Notes under the pieces: generated by a model
Seen by the model: only the letters and a program-made list of their open reading frames with translations
The model's database searches: none
Told to the model about the DNA's origin: nothing
Made by a program: the position numbers and the translations under genes
Assembly (NCBI GenBank): GCA_963821505.1
Contig: CAWGEH010000010.1
Location: 1 to 64,000, forward strand
Direction of reading: 5' to 3'
Length of the DNA: 64,000 bases
Source of the DNA: VAZQ01 sp963821505
Lineage (GTDB): Bacteria > Pseudomonadota > Alphaproteobacteria > Rhizobiales > Xanthobacteraceae
Shown: positions 23,520-33,191 of the stretch, one piece after another
Numbering within the stretch: position 1 is the first letter of the stretch
Layout of the letters: every line of letters begins with the position of its first letter

Positions 23520-25085
23520 ATGATCGGGCGCATGTTCACTGTCGGCGGCCTGACGCTGCTGTCGCGCCTCACGGGCTTTGCCCGTGATATCGTGCTGGCT
23601 GCCGTGCTCGGCGCCGGCCCGGTCGCGGATGCCTTTTTTGTTGCGCTGCGACTGCCCAATCATTTCCGCGCCATCTTCGCCGAGGGCGCCTTCAACGCCG
23701 CCTTCGTGCCAGCCTATGCGCGTATCCGCAAACAGGGTGGCGCCGATCCCGCAAAACTCTTTGCCGATCGCGTGTTTACGCTTCTGTTTGCCACTCTGGT
23801 CGTGCTCCTCGTCCTCGCTCTCGTCTTCACGCCGGCGGTGATCTCGCTCCTGGCGCCGGGATTTTCCGAGGATCCCGTTCGCTTTGCGCTGGCCGTCGAT
23901 CTCACACGGATCACCTTCCCTTACCTGCTGCTGGTCTCGCTGGTGACGCTGTATGGCGGCATCCTCAACGCGCTCTCGCGTTTCGCGGCGGCGGCGGCGG
24001 CGCCGATTCTGCTCAATCTGTCGATGATGGCCACGCTGGCGGTCGCGATATTCTTTCCGACCCCGGGGCAGGCCGCCGCCTGGGGCGTGTTCATCGCCGG
24101 CATTCTCGAGGTGCTCCTGGTCGGCGGCGACGCGTTGCGTAACGGTGTGCTGACAGCGTTCCGCTGGCCGAAATGGGACGAAGACGTCAAGCGCTTCTTC
24201 AAGGCGCTCCTGCCTGCGACCATCGGCTCGGCCGGCGTGCAGATCGCGCTCTTCGCCGACACCATCATCGCAAGCTTCCTCGCCGCCGGCGCATTGTCGG
24301 CGCTCTATTATGCCGATCGGCTCAATCAGCTCCCCATCGGGGTGATCGGCATTGCCATCGGGACTGTGCTGCTGCCGGAAATGGCGAACCGAATCGCCGC
24401 CGGCGACGAGGGGGGCGCGCGGCGCGCGCAGAACCGGGCCATCGAGCTCACGCTGCTGCTGTCGCTCCCTTGCATCGCAGCATTCCTGATCATCCCCGAT
24501 CTCATCATGCGCGCTCTGTTCATGCACGGGAAGTTCACCGCGGAGGACGCCACGGCTGCAGGACAGACGCTTGCCGCCTATGCGCTCGGCCTCCTGCCAT
24601 TCGTGCTGATCCGCAGCGTGACCGCGACCTTTCTCGCCCGCGGCGACACCGCCACTCCGGTCAAGGCATCGCTGACGGCGGTGGCAGTGAACGTCGTTTT
24701 CAAAATCCTGCTGATGGGGCCGCTCGCGCAGGTGGGCCTTGCGCTTGCGACCTCGATCGGTGCCTGGCTCAATCTCGGGCTCGTCGTCTGGTTGGCCGCG
24801 CGCCGAGGCCACCTCGCCTTCGACCGGGGCCTGCGGAGCGCAGCGGCAAAGCTGGGCGCGGCGGGTGCCGCGCTCGCCATCGCGCTCTGGCTGGCACAAG
24901 CGCCGGTGGCACGGCAATTTGCGCACTGGACCTCATGGCGCGACGAAAGCACGCTAGCCGTGCTCGCCGCCATCGGCGGTGCCGTCTATTTCACGATCGT
25001 GCTGGCGTTCTTCGGCGCGCATTGGCTCGCGGCGCTGCAGGCGCGCAGAGGTCGGACCGCGCCGCTGCCGCCGCCCCTTGATTGA
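23520..25085 (+). CDS. murJ: lipid II flippase MurJ
   Basis: A 521-residue multidrug/oligosaccharidyl-lipid/polysaccharide (MOP) superfamily transporter with about 14 membrane helices. MurJ moves lipid II across the inner membrane for peptidoglycan synthesis. The N-terminus MFTVGGLTLLSRLTGFARDI and AFFVALRLPNHFRAIFAEGA, with the essential arginines, is diagnostic; ALSALYYADRLNQLPIGVIG and FVLIRSVTATFLARGDTATP follow in order. It stops next to the convergent protease gene with no room for a separate terminator. The association with polysaccharide genes could suggest a Wzx, but the GFARD and LPNHFR motifs favour MurJ. Confidence 0.95.
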   Translation: MIGRMFTVGGLTLLSRLTGFARDIVLAAVLGAGPVADAFFVALRLPNHFRAIFAEGAFNAAFVPAYARIRKQGGADPAKLFADRVFTLLFATLVVLLVLALVFTPAVISLLAPGFSEDPVRFALAVDLTRITFPYLLLVSLVTLYGGILNALSRFAAAAAAPILLNLSMMATLAVAIFFPTPGQAAAWGVFIAGILEVLLVGGDALRNGVLTAFRWPKWDEDVKRFFKALLPATIGSAGVQIALFADTIIASFLAAGALSALYYADRLNQLPIGVIGIAIGTVLLPEMANRIAAGDEGGARRAQNRAIELTLLLSLPCIAAFLIIPDLIMRALFMHGKFTAEDATAAGQTLAAYALGLLPFVLIRSVTATFLARGDTATPVKASLTAVAVNVVFKILLMGPLAQVGLALATSIGAWLNLGLVVWLAARRGHLAFDRGLRSAAAKLGAAGAALAIALWLAQAPVARQFAHWTSWRDESTLAVLAAIGGAVYFTIVLAFFGAHWLAALQARRGRTAPLPPPLD

Positions 25086-26081
25086 TCAGCCGCGATGCGA
25101 GCGCTCGGCCGGCACCAGCGATACCAGCTGGCGGGTGCCGTTGCGGAGCGCCTCGATCTCGACGTTGCGGCCGATCTTCTCGCCGGCGAGAATGCGAATG
25201 AGATCATCCGCGCCGGTGACCGCCGTGCCATCGAGCGCCAGGATGATGTCGCCGGCGGCGAGTCCCGCCCGGGCCGCCGGGCTCTCCGGCTCGACGGTCG
25301 CGATCATCACCGCACTTTCCTGGGCAAGGCCGGCGGCGTGCCGCCGGCGGCGTGAGAGCGTGAATTGCTGCGCAGCGATGCCGATATAGGCGCGGCGTAC
25401 GCGGCCGTGGCGCACGAGTTCGCCGAGCACGAAACTGGCGGTGTTCGCCGCAACCGCGAAGCAGATGCCCTGCGCCCCCATGATCACCGCGGTATTGATG
25501 CCGACGACCTCGCCGTGCGAGGAGACGAGCGGGCCGCCGGAATTGCCTGGGTTGAGCGCGGCGTCGGTTTGAATCACGTCATCGATCAGGCGGCCCGAGC
25601 GCCCCCGCAGCGAGCGGCCGAGCGCCGAGACCACGCCGGTGGTGACCGTGGATTCGAACCCGAGCGGGTTGCCGATCGCGATCACCAGCTGGCCGCGTCT
25701 GAGCAGCTTGGAATTGCCGAGCGCCGCCGCCGGCAGCGTCACCGGGGCGTCGACCCGCACCAGCGCGAGGTCGGTGTCGGGGTCGTCGCCGACGACGCGC
25801 GCGGTCAAGCTGCGGCCGTCCACGGTGCTGACACTTACCGTGGCTGCGCCGCCGACGACGTGGCTGTTGGTGAGCACCAGGCCGTCGGGCGCCACAATGA
25901 CACCCGATCCGGTGCCGCCATGACGGCGCTCGTCGCCGGCCTTGACGTCCAGCCGCACGACCGCGGGGCCGACGCGGTCGACCACGTCGATGACGGCGCG
26001 GGAATAGGCATCGAGCAGCGCCCGGTCCTCGGGAGGAACGGGAGGTGGACTTGAAAGATCGGAGGTGGGTCTGTCGAGCAT
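25086..26081 (-). CDS. DegP/HtrA-like S1C serine protease, no signal peptide
   Basis: A 331-residue trypsin-fold protease with one PDZ domain. The catalytic triad is visible in LTNSHVV (His), DTDLALVRV (Asp) and ALNPGNSGGPLV (Ser). The PDZ domain begins around ESAVMIATVEPESPAARAGL. The start at 26081 (MLDRPTSDLSSPPPVP) follows the domain layout; a longer frame runs upstream through the 15-bp tandem repeat (encoding SPLNN repeats) but has no homology. Unlike classical Deg proteases no signal peptide is evident, so it may be cytoplasmic or use a non-classical route. It stands alone, convergent with murJ and divergent from the RND efflux genes. Confidence 0.85.
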   Translation of the reverse strand: MLDRPTSDLSSPPPVPPEDRALLDAYSRAVIDVVDRVGPAVVRLDVKAGDERRHGGTGSGVIVAPDGLVLTNSHVVGGAATVSVSTVDGRSLTARVVGDDPDTDLALVRVDAPVTLPAAALGNSKLLRRGQLVIAIGNPLGFESTVTTGVVSALGRSLRGRSGRLIDDVIQTDAALNPGNSGGPLVSSHGEVVGINTAVIMGAQGICFAVAANTASFVLGELVRHGRVRRAYIGIAAQQFTLSRRRRHAAGLAQESAVMIATVEPESPAARAGLAAGDIILALDGTAVTGADDLIRILAGEKIGRNVEIEALRNGTRQLVSLVPAERSHRG

Positions 26082-26140
26082 GGGATGATACCTTGGGCGC
26101 GCAAGCCCGCGCCGGCAGGGCCGGTCGCCGCGCGTAGTGC

Positions 26141-26211
26141 TAGGTGGACTGGTGTTAAGTGGACTGTTGTTAAGTGGACTGTTGTTAAGTGGACTGTTGT
26201 TAAGTGGACTT
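26141..26211. repeat. 15-bp tandem repeat, about five copies
   Basis: The unit TTAAGTGGACTGTTG repeats at a 15-base step, with AGTGGACT beginning at 26158, 26173, 26188 and 26203 and a diverged copy at about 26143. It sits in the intergenic space between the divergent protease and RND efflux genes, 60 bases upstream of the protease start. It could be a repeated operator or a minisatellite. Confidence 0.9.
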
Positions 26212-26327
26212 GGGACTCGTTCGCAGATATGGGGTGCTCGATGCCGTCGGGGAAGAGCACGGTCGCCGTTCACAAGCACGCGACCGCGCGCCGCAGGGAT
26301 GATCCTGCCCATATATAGCCGGCATTC

Positions 26328-27530
26328 GTGATGATCCTACCCGCCAGCCTCATGCCTTCACCCCTGCGAGCCCTGACGGTTGTGGTTTTGATCGGGTTGG
26401 CGCCGATCGTTGCGGCCTGTGGCCGGAGCCAGCAGCAGGCCGCGCCGCCGCCGCCGAAGGTGACGGTCGCCAAGCCGTTCAAGCGCACGATCGTCGATCA
26501 GGACGAATATGTGGGGCGCTTCGTGGCTATCGACGTGGTCGAGGTGCGCGCGCGTGTATCCGGCTACCTCGACAAGGTGCATTTCCAGGACGGCCAGATG
26601 GTCAAGCAGGGCGACCTCCTGTTCACCATCGACAAGCGGCCGTTCCAGAACACGCTGGACCAGGCGCGCGCCAACCTGGAAACGGCTCGGTCCAATGTGA
26701 TCTTCACTCAAGCCGATGTCACGCGCGGTCAGCAGCTGCTTCGAGACCGCACCATCAGCGAGCAGATCTTCGAGCAGCGCGCGCAGGCGCTCCGCAACGC
26801 CCAGTCTGCGGTCGCGGCCAGCGAGGCGATGGTGCGTCAGGCCGAGCTTGACCTGGAATTTACCGAGCTGCGGGCTCCCGTCGCCGGCCGCATCGGCGAC
26901 CGGCGGGTGACGCCGGGCAATCTCGTGACCGGCGGCACCGGCGGCGCGACCACGCTAATGGCCATCATCGTTTCCATCGATCCGATCCGCATGGAATTCA
27001 CCTTCGATGAGGCCTCGCTGCTGCGCTACGAGCGGCTGGCGAGGGACGGACAGACGGACGTGACCGGCCGGGGCAACGTGCCGGTCCGATTGAAGCTCAT
27101 CGACGAGCAGGAGTTCTCCCATTACGGCCGGATGGACTTCATCGACAACGTCATCGACCGCGCGACTGGCACGATCCGCGGCCGCGCGCAATTCGCCAAT
27201 TCCGACGGGCTGTTCACGCCCGGCATGTTCGCGCGCGTGCAGGTGCCGGCCTCGGCGCCTTACGAGGCACTGACGGTCCCCGATTCCGCCATCGGCACCG
27301 AGCAGGTGCGCAAGTTCATCTACGTGGTCGACAAGGACGATATCGCCCGGCAGCGCTTCGTGACGCTTGGACAGGTGATCGACGATTTGCGCGTGATCAA
27401 GGAAGGGGTGTCGGCCGACGATCGTGTCATCGTCAACGGGTTGATGCGGGTGCGGGTGGGTCAAAAGGTGACGCCCGAGGAACAGCGGACGGCCCCGCAG
27501 GCCGCGGCCCCCCAAGCCAAGACCGATTGA
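26328..27530 (+). CDS. RND efflux periplasmic adaptor (membrane fusion lipoprotein)
   Basis: A 400-residue AcrA/MexA-type adaptor that links the inner-membrane pump to an outer-membrane channel. The N-terminus is a lipoprotein signal with lipobox VAAC (PSPLRALTVVVLIGLAPIVAAC). The barrel-sandwich half sites are VEVRARVSGYLDKVHFQDGQ and LRAPVAGRIGDRRVTPGNLV, separated by a helical hairpin with ARANLETARSNVIF. The beta-barrel carries ATGTIRGRAQFANSDG and LFTPGMFARVQVP. In-frame starts exist at 26328 (GTG), 26331 and 26352 (ATG); none has a good ribosome site, and 26352 gives the neatest signal peptide. The permease starts 15 bases after its stop. Confidence 0.9.
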   Translation: MMILPASLMPSPLRALTVVVLIGLAPIVAACGRSQQQAAPPPPKVTVAKPFKRTIVDQDEYVGRFVAIDVVEVRARVSGYLDKVHFQDGQMVKQGDLLFTIDKRPFQNTLDQARANLETARSNVIFTQADVTRGQQLLRDRTISEQIFEQRAQALRNAQSAVAASEAMVRQAELDLEFTELRAPVAGRIGDRRVTPGNLVTGGTGGATTLMAIIVSIDPIRMEFTFDEASLLRYERLARDGQTDVTGRGNVPVRLKLIDEQEFSHYGRMDFIDNVIDRATGTIRGRAQFANSDGLFTPGMFARVQVPASAPYEALTVPDSAIGTEQVRKFIYVVDKDDIARQRFVTLGQVIDDLRVIKEGVSADDRVIVNGLMRVRVGQKVTPEEQRTAPQAAAPQAKTD

Positions 27531-27545
27531 AGGGCCAGCCGGCCG

Positions 27546-30500
27546 ATGCGTATTTCGCATTTTTTTATCGACCGCCCGATCTTCGCCGCCGTCGTTTCGA
27601 TCATTTTCGTGATCATTGGCGGAGTGTCGTTCGCACGGTTGCCGGTCGCACAATATCCGGAGATTGCGCCGCCGATCATCAACGTATCGGGGCAGTACCC
27701 CGGCGCCAGCGCCGACGTGGTTGCTTCGACCGTGGTGACGCCGATCGAACAGCAGATCAACGGCGTCGAGAACATGATCTACATGTCCTCCAATTCGACG
27801 GCGGACGGACGTTTCTCGATCGCGGTGACCTTCGATCTCGGCACCAATCTCGACGTTGCCCAAGTGCAGGTTCAAAACCGCGTGGCGATCGCGCAGCCCC
27901 GCCTGCCCGCCGACGTGCGCAACATCGGGGTCACGGTCACCAAGAGCTCGCCCGATTTGATGATGGTCGTGCACCTCTATTCGCCCGACAAATCGCGCGA
28001 CAGCCTGTTCATCTCCAACTACGCCACGCTCGCGATCACCGATACGGTGACCCGTATCGATGGGGTCGGGTCGATCACCGTGTTCGGCAGCCGCGACTAT
28101 TCCATGCGCATCTGGGCCGATCCCGACCGGTTGCAGACCGTCGGCCTGACCGCAAGCGACGTCGTGCTCGCGCTGCAGGCCCAGAACGTCCAAGTTGCGG
28201 GCGGCGTACTGGATCAGCCGCCGATGCCGAAACAGGGCGCGTTCCAGTTCGCTGTGCAGACGCTCGGGCGCCTCGCCAATCCGGAAGAATTCGCCAACAT
28301 CGTGATAAAACAATCGGGCGGCGCCGTGGTCCGGCTCAAGGACGTGGCGCGTATCGAGCTCGCCGCCCAGGACTATACGTCGAATTCCTACCTCGATCGC
28401 GATCCTGCCGTGGCGTTGGCCATTTTCCAGCGGCCCGGTTCGAACGCGCTGGCGACGGCGAAAAACATCATCGCCACCATGGATCAGCTGTCGACGCGCT
28501 TTCCCGCCGGCATCAAGCACGCCATCGTCTACAACCCGACCGAATTTATCCAGGAATCGGTCAATGCAGTGACCGAGACCATTGGCGAGGCCATCATCCT
28601 CGTGGTTCTGGTGGTAATTCTCTTTCTGCAGACCTGGCGTGCTGCCGTAATTCCGATCGTCGCGATTCCGGTATCGCTCATCGGTACTTTCTTTTTCATG
28701 ACGCTGTTCGGATTCACGCTCAACAATCTCTCGCTGTTTGGCTTGGTGCTCGCGATCGGCATCGTTGTCGACGATGCGATCGTCGTGGTGGAGAACGTCG
28801 AGCGCAATATCGAATCCGGCCTGTCGCCGCGCGAGGCGGCCTATAAAAGCATGGACGAAGTCGGCGGAGCGCTGATTGCAATTGCGCTGGTTCTCTGCGC
28901 GGTGTTCATCCCTTCCGCTTTCATCACCGGCATTTCCGGCCAATTCTACCGTCAATTCGCTCTCACGATTGCGGGTGCGACGATCATTTCGCTGATCGTG
29001 TCTCTGACGCTGTCGCCGGCGATGTGTGCATTGCTGCTCAAGCCGCGGCACGCGCAGCAACGCCAGGCGTGGTGGCAGTGGCCGATCCGCGGCTTTTTCC
29101 GGGGCTTCAATTGGGGCTTCGAACGTCTCGCGGGCGGTTATCATTGGCTCATCGCGCGCGCCGTGCGGTTCGTCGTCATCATGGTCCTCGTCTATGTCGG
29201 TATCCTCGCCTATGGCCTGAATGAATTCCGCAAAACGCCGATCGGTTTCATCCCGCAGCTCGACCGCGGCTATCTGATCGTGGTGCTCCAGCTTCCGCCG
29301 GGAGCGTCGCTGGCGCGCACCGACGAGGTCCAGCAACGGGTCGTTGACGTCTGTCTCAAGACCCCCGGGGTCGCGCACGCCGTCAATATCGTCGGATTCA
29401 ACGGCGCGACCTTCACGCAGGCCCCCAATTCGGGCGCAGTCTTTCTCACGCTCGCACCTTGGGACGCGCGCGCGCGCGATCCAAAGCAGTCGGCCGCCGG
29501 CATCACGGCGGAGCTCTTCAAGCGTGTGGCCGGATTTCAGGAAGCGTTGATCCTGGTGATTCAGCCGCCGCCGGTCGCCGGCATCGGCAACGCCGGCGGA
29601 GTTCGGATGATGGTCGAGGATCGTGCCGCCCGCGGCTCGCAGGCCTTGCTGGAGGCGACCACGGCGATGGTGCGCAAGGCGGCGGAGACTCCGGGCCTGA
29701 CGCAAGTATTCACCTTGTTCGAGAACTCGACGCCGCAGATCTACCTCGATATCGATCGCACCAAGGCGCAGCTTCTGGGGATCAACGTCGCCGACGTGTT
29801 CGGCGCGCTTCAGGTCTTTGTCGGCTCTGCCTATGTCAACGACTTCAATTTGCTCGGGCGCACGTTTCGCGTCACTGCACAAGCCGATGCGCAGTACCGT
29901 CGCGACCCCGGCGATATCCTGAAAATCCGCGTGCGCAATTCGAGCGGGGGAACGGTTCCGCTCGGGTCTTTCACCACCATTCGCAACATTGCGGGCCCGT
30001 ACCGGGTGCCGCGTTACAACCTTTATCCCGCGGCCGAACTCGATGCCACGGCCATCCCGGGATTCTCACAAGGCCAGGCAATCGGGGCTTTGGAGAAGAT
30101 CGCCGCCGAAACACTGCCCGACGGGTTCGGATACGAGTGGACCACGCTCGCGTTCCAGCAGATCAGGGCCGGCAGCACCGCGCTGTTTGCCTTTTCCCTT
30201 GCGGTGGTATTCGTGTTTCTCGTGCTCGCGGCACAATTCGAGAGCCTGACGCTTCCGCTGGCGGTAATTCTGATCGTGCCGATGTGCCTGGTCGCCTCCA
30301 TCAGCGGCGTGATCCTGCGCGGGCAGGACAACAACATCCTCACGCAGGTCGGGTTTATTGTGTTGATCGGGCTTGCCGCCAAGAACGCGATCCTGATCGT
30401 GGAATTCGCCAAGCAGCTCGAGGATCAGGGTCGCGACCGCTGGACGGCGGCGGTGGAAGCGGCACGGCTGCGTCTGCGTCCTATCCTGATGACATCGCTC

Positions 30501-30716
30501 GCCTTCATCTTCGGCGTCATGCCGCTGGTCTGGGCGATCGGCGCGGGAGCAGAGCTGCGCCAGACGCTGGGCACCGCGGTGTTTGCGGGGATGATCGGGG
30601 TGACCACGTTCGGTCTTGTCTTCACGCCGATCTTCTACGTGGTCTGCCGCTGGATCGCGGAAAAGACCACCCGCCGCCGGCCGGTGCCGGAAGCGCCGCC
30701 CGCGCCGGCGGAATAG
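27546..30716 (+). CDS. RND efflux permease (HAE1 / AcrB type)
   Basis: A 1056-residue proton-driven trimeric pump of the hydrophobe/amphiphile efflux family. It opens MRISHFFIDRPIFAAVVSII with 12 expected membrane helices and two large periplasmic loops. Proton-relay residues are visible in the TM4 segment GIVVDDAIVVVENVER and the TM10 lysine in GLAAKNAILIVEFAKQ. Other marks are YPGASADVVASTVVTPIEQQ and FIPQLDRGYLIVVLQLP. It forms an operon with the adaptor; no outer-membrane factor or regulator gene is adjacent. Substrate cannot be inferred. A long open frame on the opposite strand is a codon-bias shadow. Confidence 0.95.
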   Translation: MRISHFFIDRPIFAAVVSIIFVIIGGVSFARLPVAQYPEIAPPIINVSGQYPGASADVVASTVVTPIEQQINGVENMIYMSSNSTADGRFSIAVTFDLGTNLDVAQVQVQNRVAIAQPRLPADVRNIGVTVTKSSPDLMMVVHLYSPDKSRDSLFISNYATLAITDTVTRIDGVGSITVFGSRDYSMRIWADPDRLQTVGLTASDVVLALQAQNVQVAGGVLDQPPMPKQGAFQFAVQTLGRLANPEEFANIVIKQSGGAVVRLKDVARIELAAQDYTSNSYLDRDPAVALAIFQRPGSNALATAKNIIATMDQLSTRFPAGIKHAIVYNPTEFIQESVNAVTETIGEAIILVVLVVILFLQTWRAAVIPIVAIPVSLIGTFFFMTLFGFTLNNLSLFGLVLAIGIVVDDAIVVVENVERNIESGLSPREAAYKSMDEVGGALIAIALVLCAVFIPSAFITGISGQFYRQFALTIAGATIISLIVSLTLSPAMCALLLKPRHAQQRQAWWQWPIRGFFRGFNWGFERLAGGYHWLIARAVRFVVIMVLVYVGILAYGLNEFRKTPIGFIPQLDRGYLIVVLQLPPGASLARTDEVQQRVVDVCLKTPGVAHAVNIVGFNGATFTQAPNSGAVFLTLAPWDARARDPKQSAAGITAELFKRVAGFQEALILVIQPPPVAGIGNAGGVRMMVEDRAARGSQALLEATTAMVRKAAETPGLTQVFTLFENSTPQIYLDIDRTKAQLLGINVADVFGALQVFVGSAYVNDFNLLGRTFRVTAQADAQYRRDPGDILKIRVRNSSGGTVPLGSFTTIRNIAGPYRVPRYNLYPAAELDATAIPGFSQGQAIGALEKIAAETLPDGFGYEWTTLAFQQIRAGSTALFAFSLAVVFVFLVLAAQFESLTLPLAVILIVPMCLVASISGVILRGQDNNILTQVGFIVLIGLAAKNAILIVEFAKQLEDQGRDRWTAAVEAARLRLRPILMTSLAFIFGVMPLVWAIGAGAELRQTLGTAVFAGMIGVTTFGLVFTPIFYVVCRWIAEKTTRRRPVPEAPPAPAE

Positions 30717-30723
30717 GCGGCTC

Positions 30724-33030
30724 ATGCGTCCGACCAAGTTCGGCTTCGGTGGCGCGGTGCGGCGGAAGGAGGACGACGCGCTGGTCCGCGGCGCCGGCCG
30801 CTACGTCGCCGACCATGCGCCTGCGCGCGCGCTGCAGGCGGCGGTCTTACGCTCTCCTCATGCGCACGCGCGCTTTCGCATCACCGATACAGCCAAGGCC
30901 AGGGCGATGCCGGGCGTGGCACTGGTGCTCACGGGGGAGGATATTTCCGAGCTCGGTGATCTGCCCTGCCAAGGGGCCATACCCGAGACCGAGCTCGTCG
31001 TCCCGCCCTACCCGATCCTTGCGCGCGGGCGCGTGCGCCATGTCGGCGACGCGGTGGCTTTCATCGTGGCGGATACGCTCGACCAGGCGCGCGATGCGGC
31101 CGAAGCGATCGCGATCGAGTGGAACCCGCTCCCGCACGCGATCGGAGCCGCGGCGGCGCTGCAGCAGGGCGCCCCGCCGGTGTGGCCAGCGGCGATCGCC
31201 GCGCGCGGCAACCTCGCATTCGAGACCGAGCTCGGTGACGGCAAGGCGACCGCGCGTGCTTTCGCAAAGGCGGCGCGCACGGTATCGCTCACGCTCATCA
31301 ACCAGCGGCTGGTCACCAACTATCTCGACACCCGCGGCGTCGTGGCCGAATACGATGGAGACCGCATTACGCTGACGCTGGGCAGCCAAGGAAGCCACAA
31401 TATCCGCGACGTGCTGTGCGGCGAGGTGTTCAAGATCGGGGCGGACAAGATGCGGGTCGTCACCCCCGACGTGGGCGGCGGTTTCGGCACGAAGCTCTTT
31501 CCCTATCGTGAATATGCGCTCGCCGCCTTGGCGGCGCGGCGGCTCGAGCGGCCGGTGAGATGGATCGCCGACCGCAGCGAGCATTTCCTCGGCGATGCGC
31601 AGGGCCGCGACAATCGCACCACGGCGACGCTCGCGCTCGACGGCGAGGGCCGCTTCCTCGCCCTCGACATCGATCTGATCGCGGATATGGGCGCCTATCT
31701 GTCCTGCTACGCCCCGTTCATTCCATTCATCGGTGCCGGCATGTCGCCGGGCGTCTACGACATTCCAGCGTGCCATGTGCGCGTGCGTGGCGTTTTCACC
31801 AATACCGTACCGGTCGACGCCTATCGTGGCGCCGGACGTCCCGAAGCGGCGTATGTGATCGAGCGGTTGGTCGATGTCGCCGCGCACGAAATCGGCGTCG
31901 AGCCCGACGCGCTGCGGCGGAAGAACTTCATTGCGGCCATGCCCTACACGACGGCGACCGGCAAGACGTATGATTCCGGCGATTTTGGCGGACACCTCCG
32001 GCGTGCGCAGGAAAGTGCCGACTGGAAAGGGTTCGAGCGTCGGCGCGCGCAATCACGCAAGGCCGGGCGACTGCGCGGCATCGGCATCGCGACCTATGTC
32101 GAAGCGTGCGGCAACAACGGGCCCGAAACCGCACGCGTCCGCCTCGATGAGGATGGCGGCGTCACAGTATTGGTCGGGACGCAATCGACCGGGCAGGGTC
32201 ACGCCACCGCCTATGCCCAAATCGTCGCCGATCACCTGGACCTCGCACCCGAGCGCGTGCGCGTGATCCAGGGCGACACCGATCTCATCGCGACCGGCGC
32301 CGGGACCGGCGGCTCGAGTTCGATCCCGTGCGGGGGTGCGTCGGTGGCGGGCGCGACCAAGAAGCTCGCTGCCAAGCTCAAGGAGATTGCCGCCGATGCG
32401 CTCGAGGCGGCCGCAAGCGATCTCGAAATCGCCGAAGGCGCGGTGCACGTCGCCGGTACCGACCGGATGATCTCCTTCGCGGATCTCGGGCGCCGGCCCG
32501 AAGCGCGCCGCCGGGGGCTCTCGGCCGAGGACGCTTTCGCGCCCGAGGCAGCGACCTATCCCAACGGCACCCATCTCGCCGAGGTCGAGATCGATCCGGA
32601 GACCGGCGCAACCCGCATCCTGGGTTACTGGGTGGTCGACGATTTCGGAGCGACCCTCAATCCGCTGCTCCTCGCCGGGCAGGTGCATGGCGGCACGGTT
32701 CAGGGCATTGGGCAGGCACTGATGGAGAACGCGGTCTATGACCGCGATTCCGGCCAGCTGGTCAGTGCCTCGCTGATGGACTACGCCCTGCCGCGCGCCG
32801 TCGATGTCCCCGCCCTCGCCTTCGAGACTGCCAACCTGCCCTGCCGGACCAACCCGTTGGGGGTGAAAGGGGCGGGGGAGGCGGGCGCCATCGGCTCGTG
32901 CCCGGCGGTGATGAACGCCGTTCTCGACGCGCTTTGGCGGGCTTACCGAATTCGCCACGTGGACATGCCGGCGACGCCGGAGCGGGTCTGGGCCGCAATC
33001 GCCGAGGGCAGGCGGATCCACACGCTTTAG
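30724..33030 (+). CDS. xanthine dehydrogenase-family molybdopterin-binding subunit
   Basis: A 768-residue large subunit of the molybdenum hydroxylase family (CoxL/XdhB-like). It reads RKEDDALVRGAGRYVADH, LRSPHAHARFRI, VLTGEDI, a molybdopterin-binding VGGGFGTKLFPYREYALAAL near residue 250, VDAYRGAGRPEAAYVIERLV near 365, GQGHATAYAQIVADHL, and the catalytic glutamate in KGAGEAGAIGSCPA near 713. AYRGAGR is the form II signature; the CO dehydrogenase form has AYRCSFR. No genes for the usual FAD and 2Fe-2S subunits flank it; two c-type cytochrome genes follow instead. The start at 30724 lies eight bases after the permease stop. No Tat signal is visible, so location is uncertain. Confidence 0.9.
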   Translation: MRPTKFGFGGAVRRKEDDALVRGAGRYVADHAPARALQAAVLRSPHAHARFRITDTAKARAMPGVALVLTGEDISELGDLPCQGAIPETELVVPPYPILARGRVRHVGDAVAFIVADTLDQARDAAEAIAIEWNPLPHAIGAAAALQQGAPPVWPAAIAARGNLAFETELGDGKATARAFAKAARTVSLTLINQRLVTNYLDTRGVVAEYDGDRITLTLGSQGSHNIRDVLCGEVFKIGADKMRVVTPDVGGGFGTKLFPYREYALAALAARRLERPVRWIADRSEHFLGDAQGRDNRTTATLALDGEGRFLALDIDLIADMGAYLSCYAPFIPFIGAGMSPGVYDIPACHVRVRGVFTNTVPVDAYRGAGRPEAAYVIERLVDVAAHEIGVEPDALRRKNFIAAMPYTTATGKTYDSGDFGGHLRRAQESADWKGFERRRAQSRKAGRLRGIGIATYVEACGNNGPETARVRLDEDGGVTVLVGTQSTGQGHATAYAQIVADHLDLAPERVRVIQGDTDLIATGAGTGGSSSIPCGGASVAGATKKLAAKLKEIAADALEAAASDLEIAEGAVHVAGTDRMISFADLGRRPEARRRGLSAEDAFAPEAATYPNGTHLAEVEIDPETGATRILGYWVVDDFGATLNPLLLAGQVHGGTVQGIGQALMENAVYDRDSGQLVSASLMDYALPRAVDVPALAFETANLPCRTNPLGVKGAGEAGAIGSCPAVMNAVLDALWRAYRIRHVDMPATPERVWAAIAEGRRIHTL

Positions 33031-33191
33031 GCGCGTCGGCGGCGTCGTGTTCACGGATTCGTGATCGCCGGGTGTCGGGGCCGATTTTCCAGGTCGCTGG
33101 AATAAGGAAAACCGCCGCGGTGTTTACGCGGTGCCTACCTGACCCGTGCCCGTCCGGTGCGGAGGTCCAATCCACCGAGGGAGCAAGAGAG

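Noticed and set aside
26082..26312. N-terminal extension of the Deg-like protease through SPLNN repeats
   Set aside because: The peptide repeat is produced by the 15-bp tandem array; homology starts only at about 26081, and no signal peptide is present in the extension.
26955..29882. 975-codon open frame opposite the RND genes
   Set aside because: It is a shadow of high-GC codon bias; the plus strand encodes unmistakable adaptor and permease domains, and the antisense protein is a low-complexity Arg/His/Asp-rich sequence with no domain.
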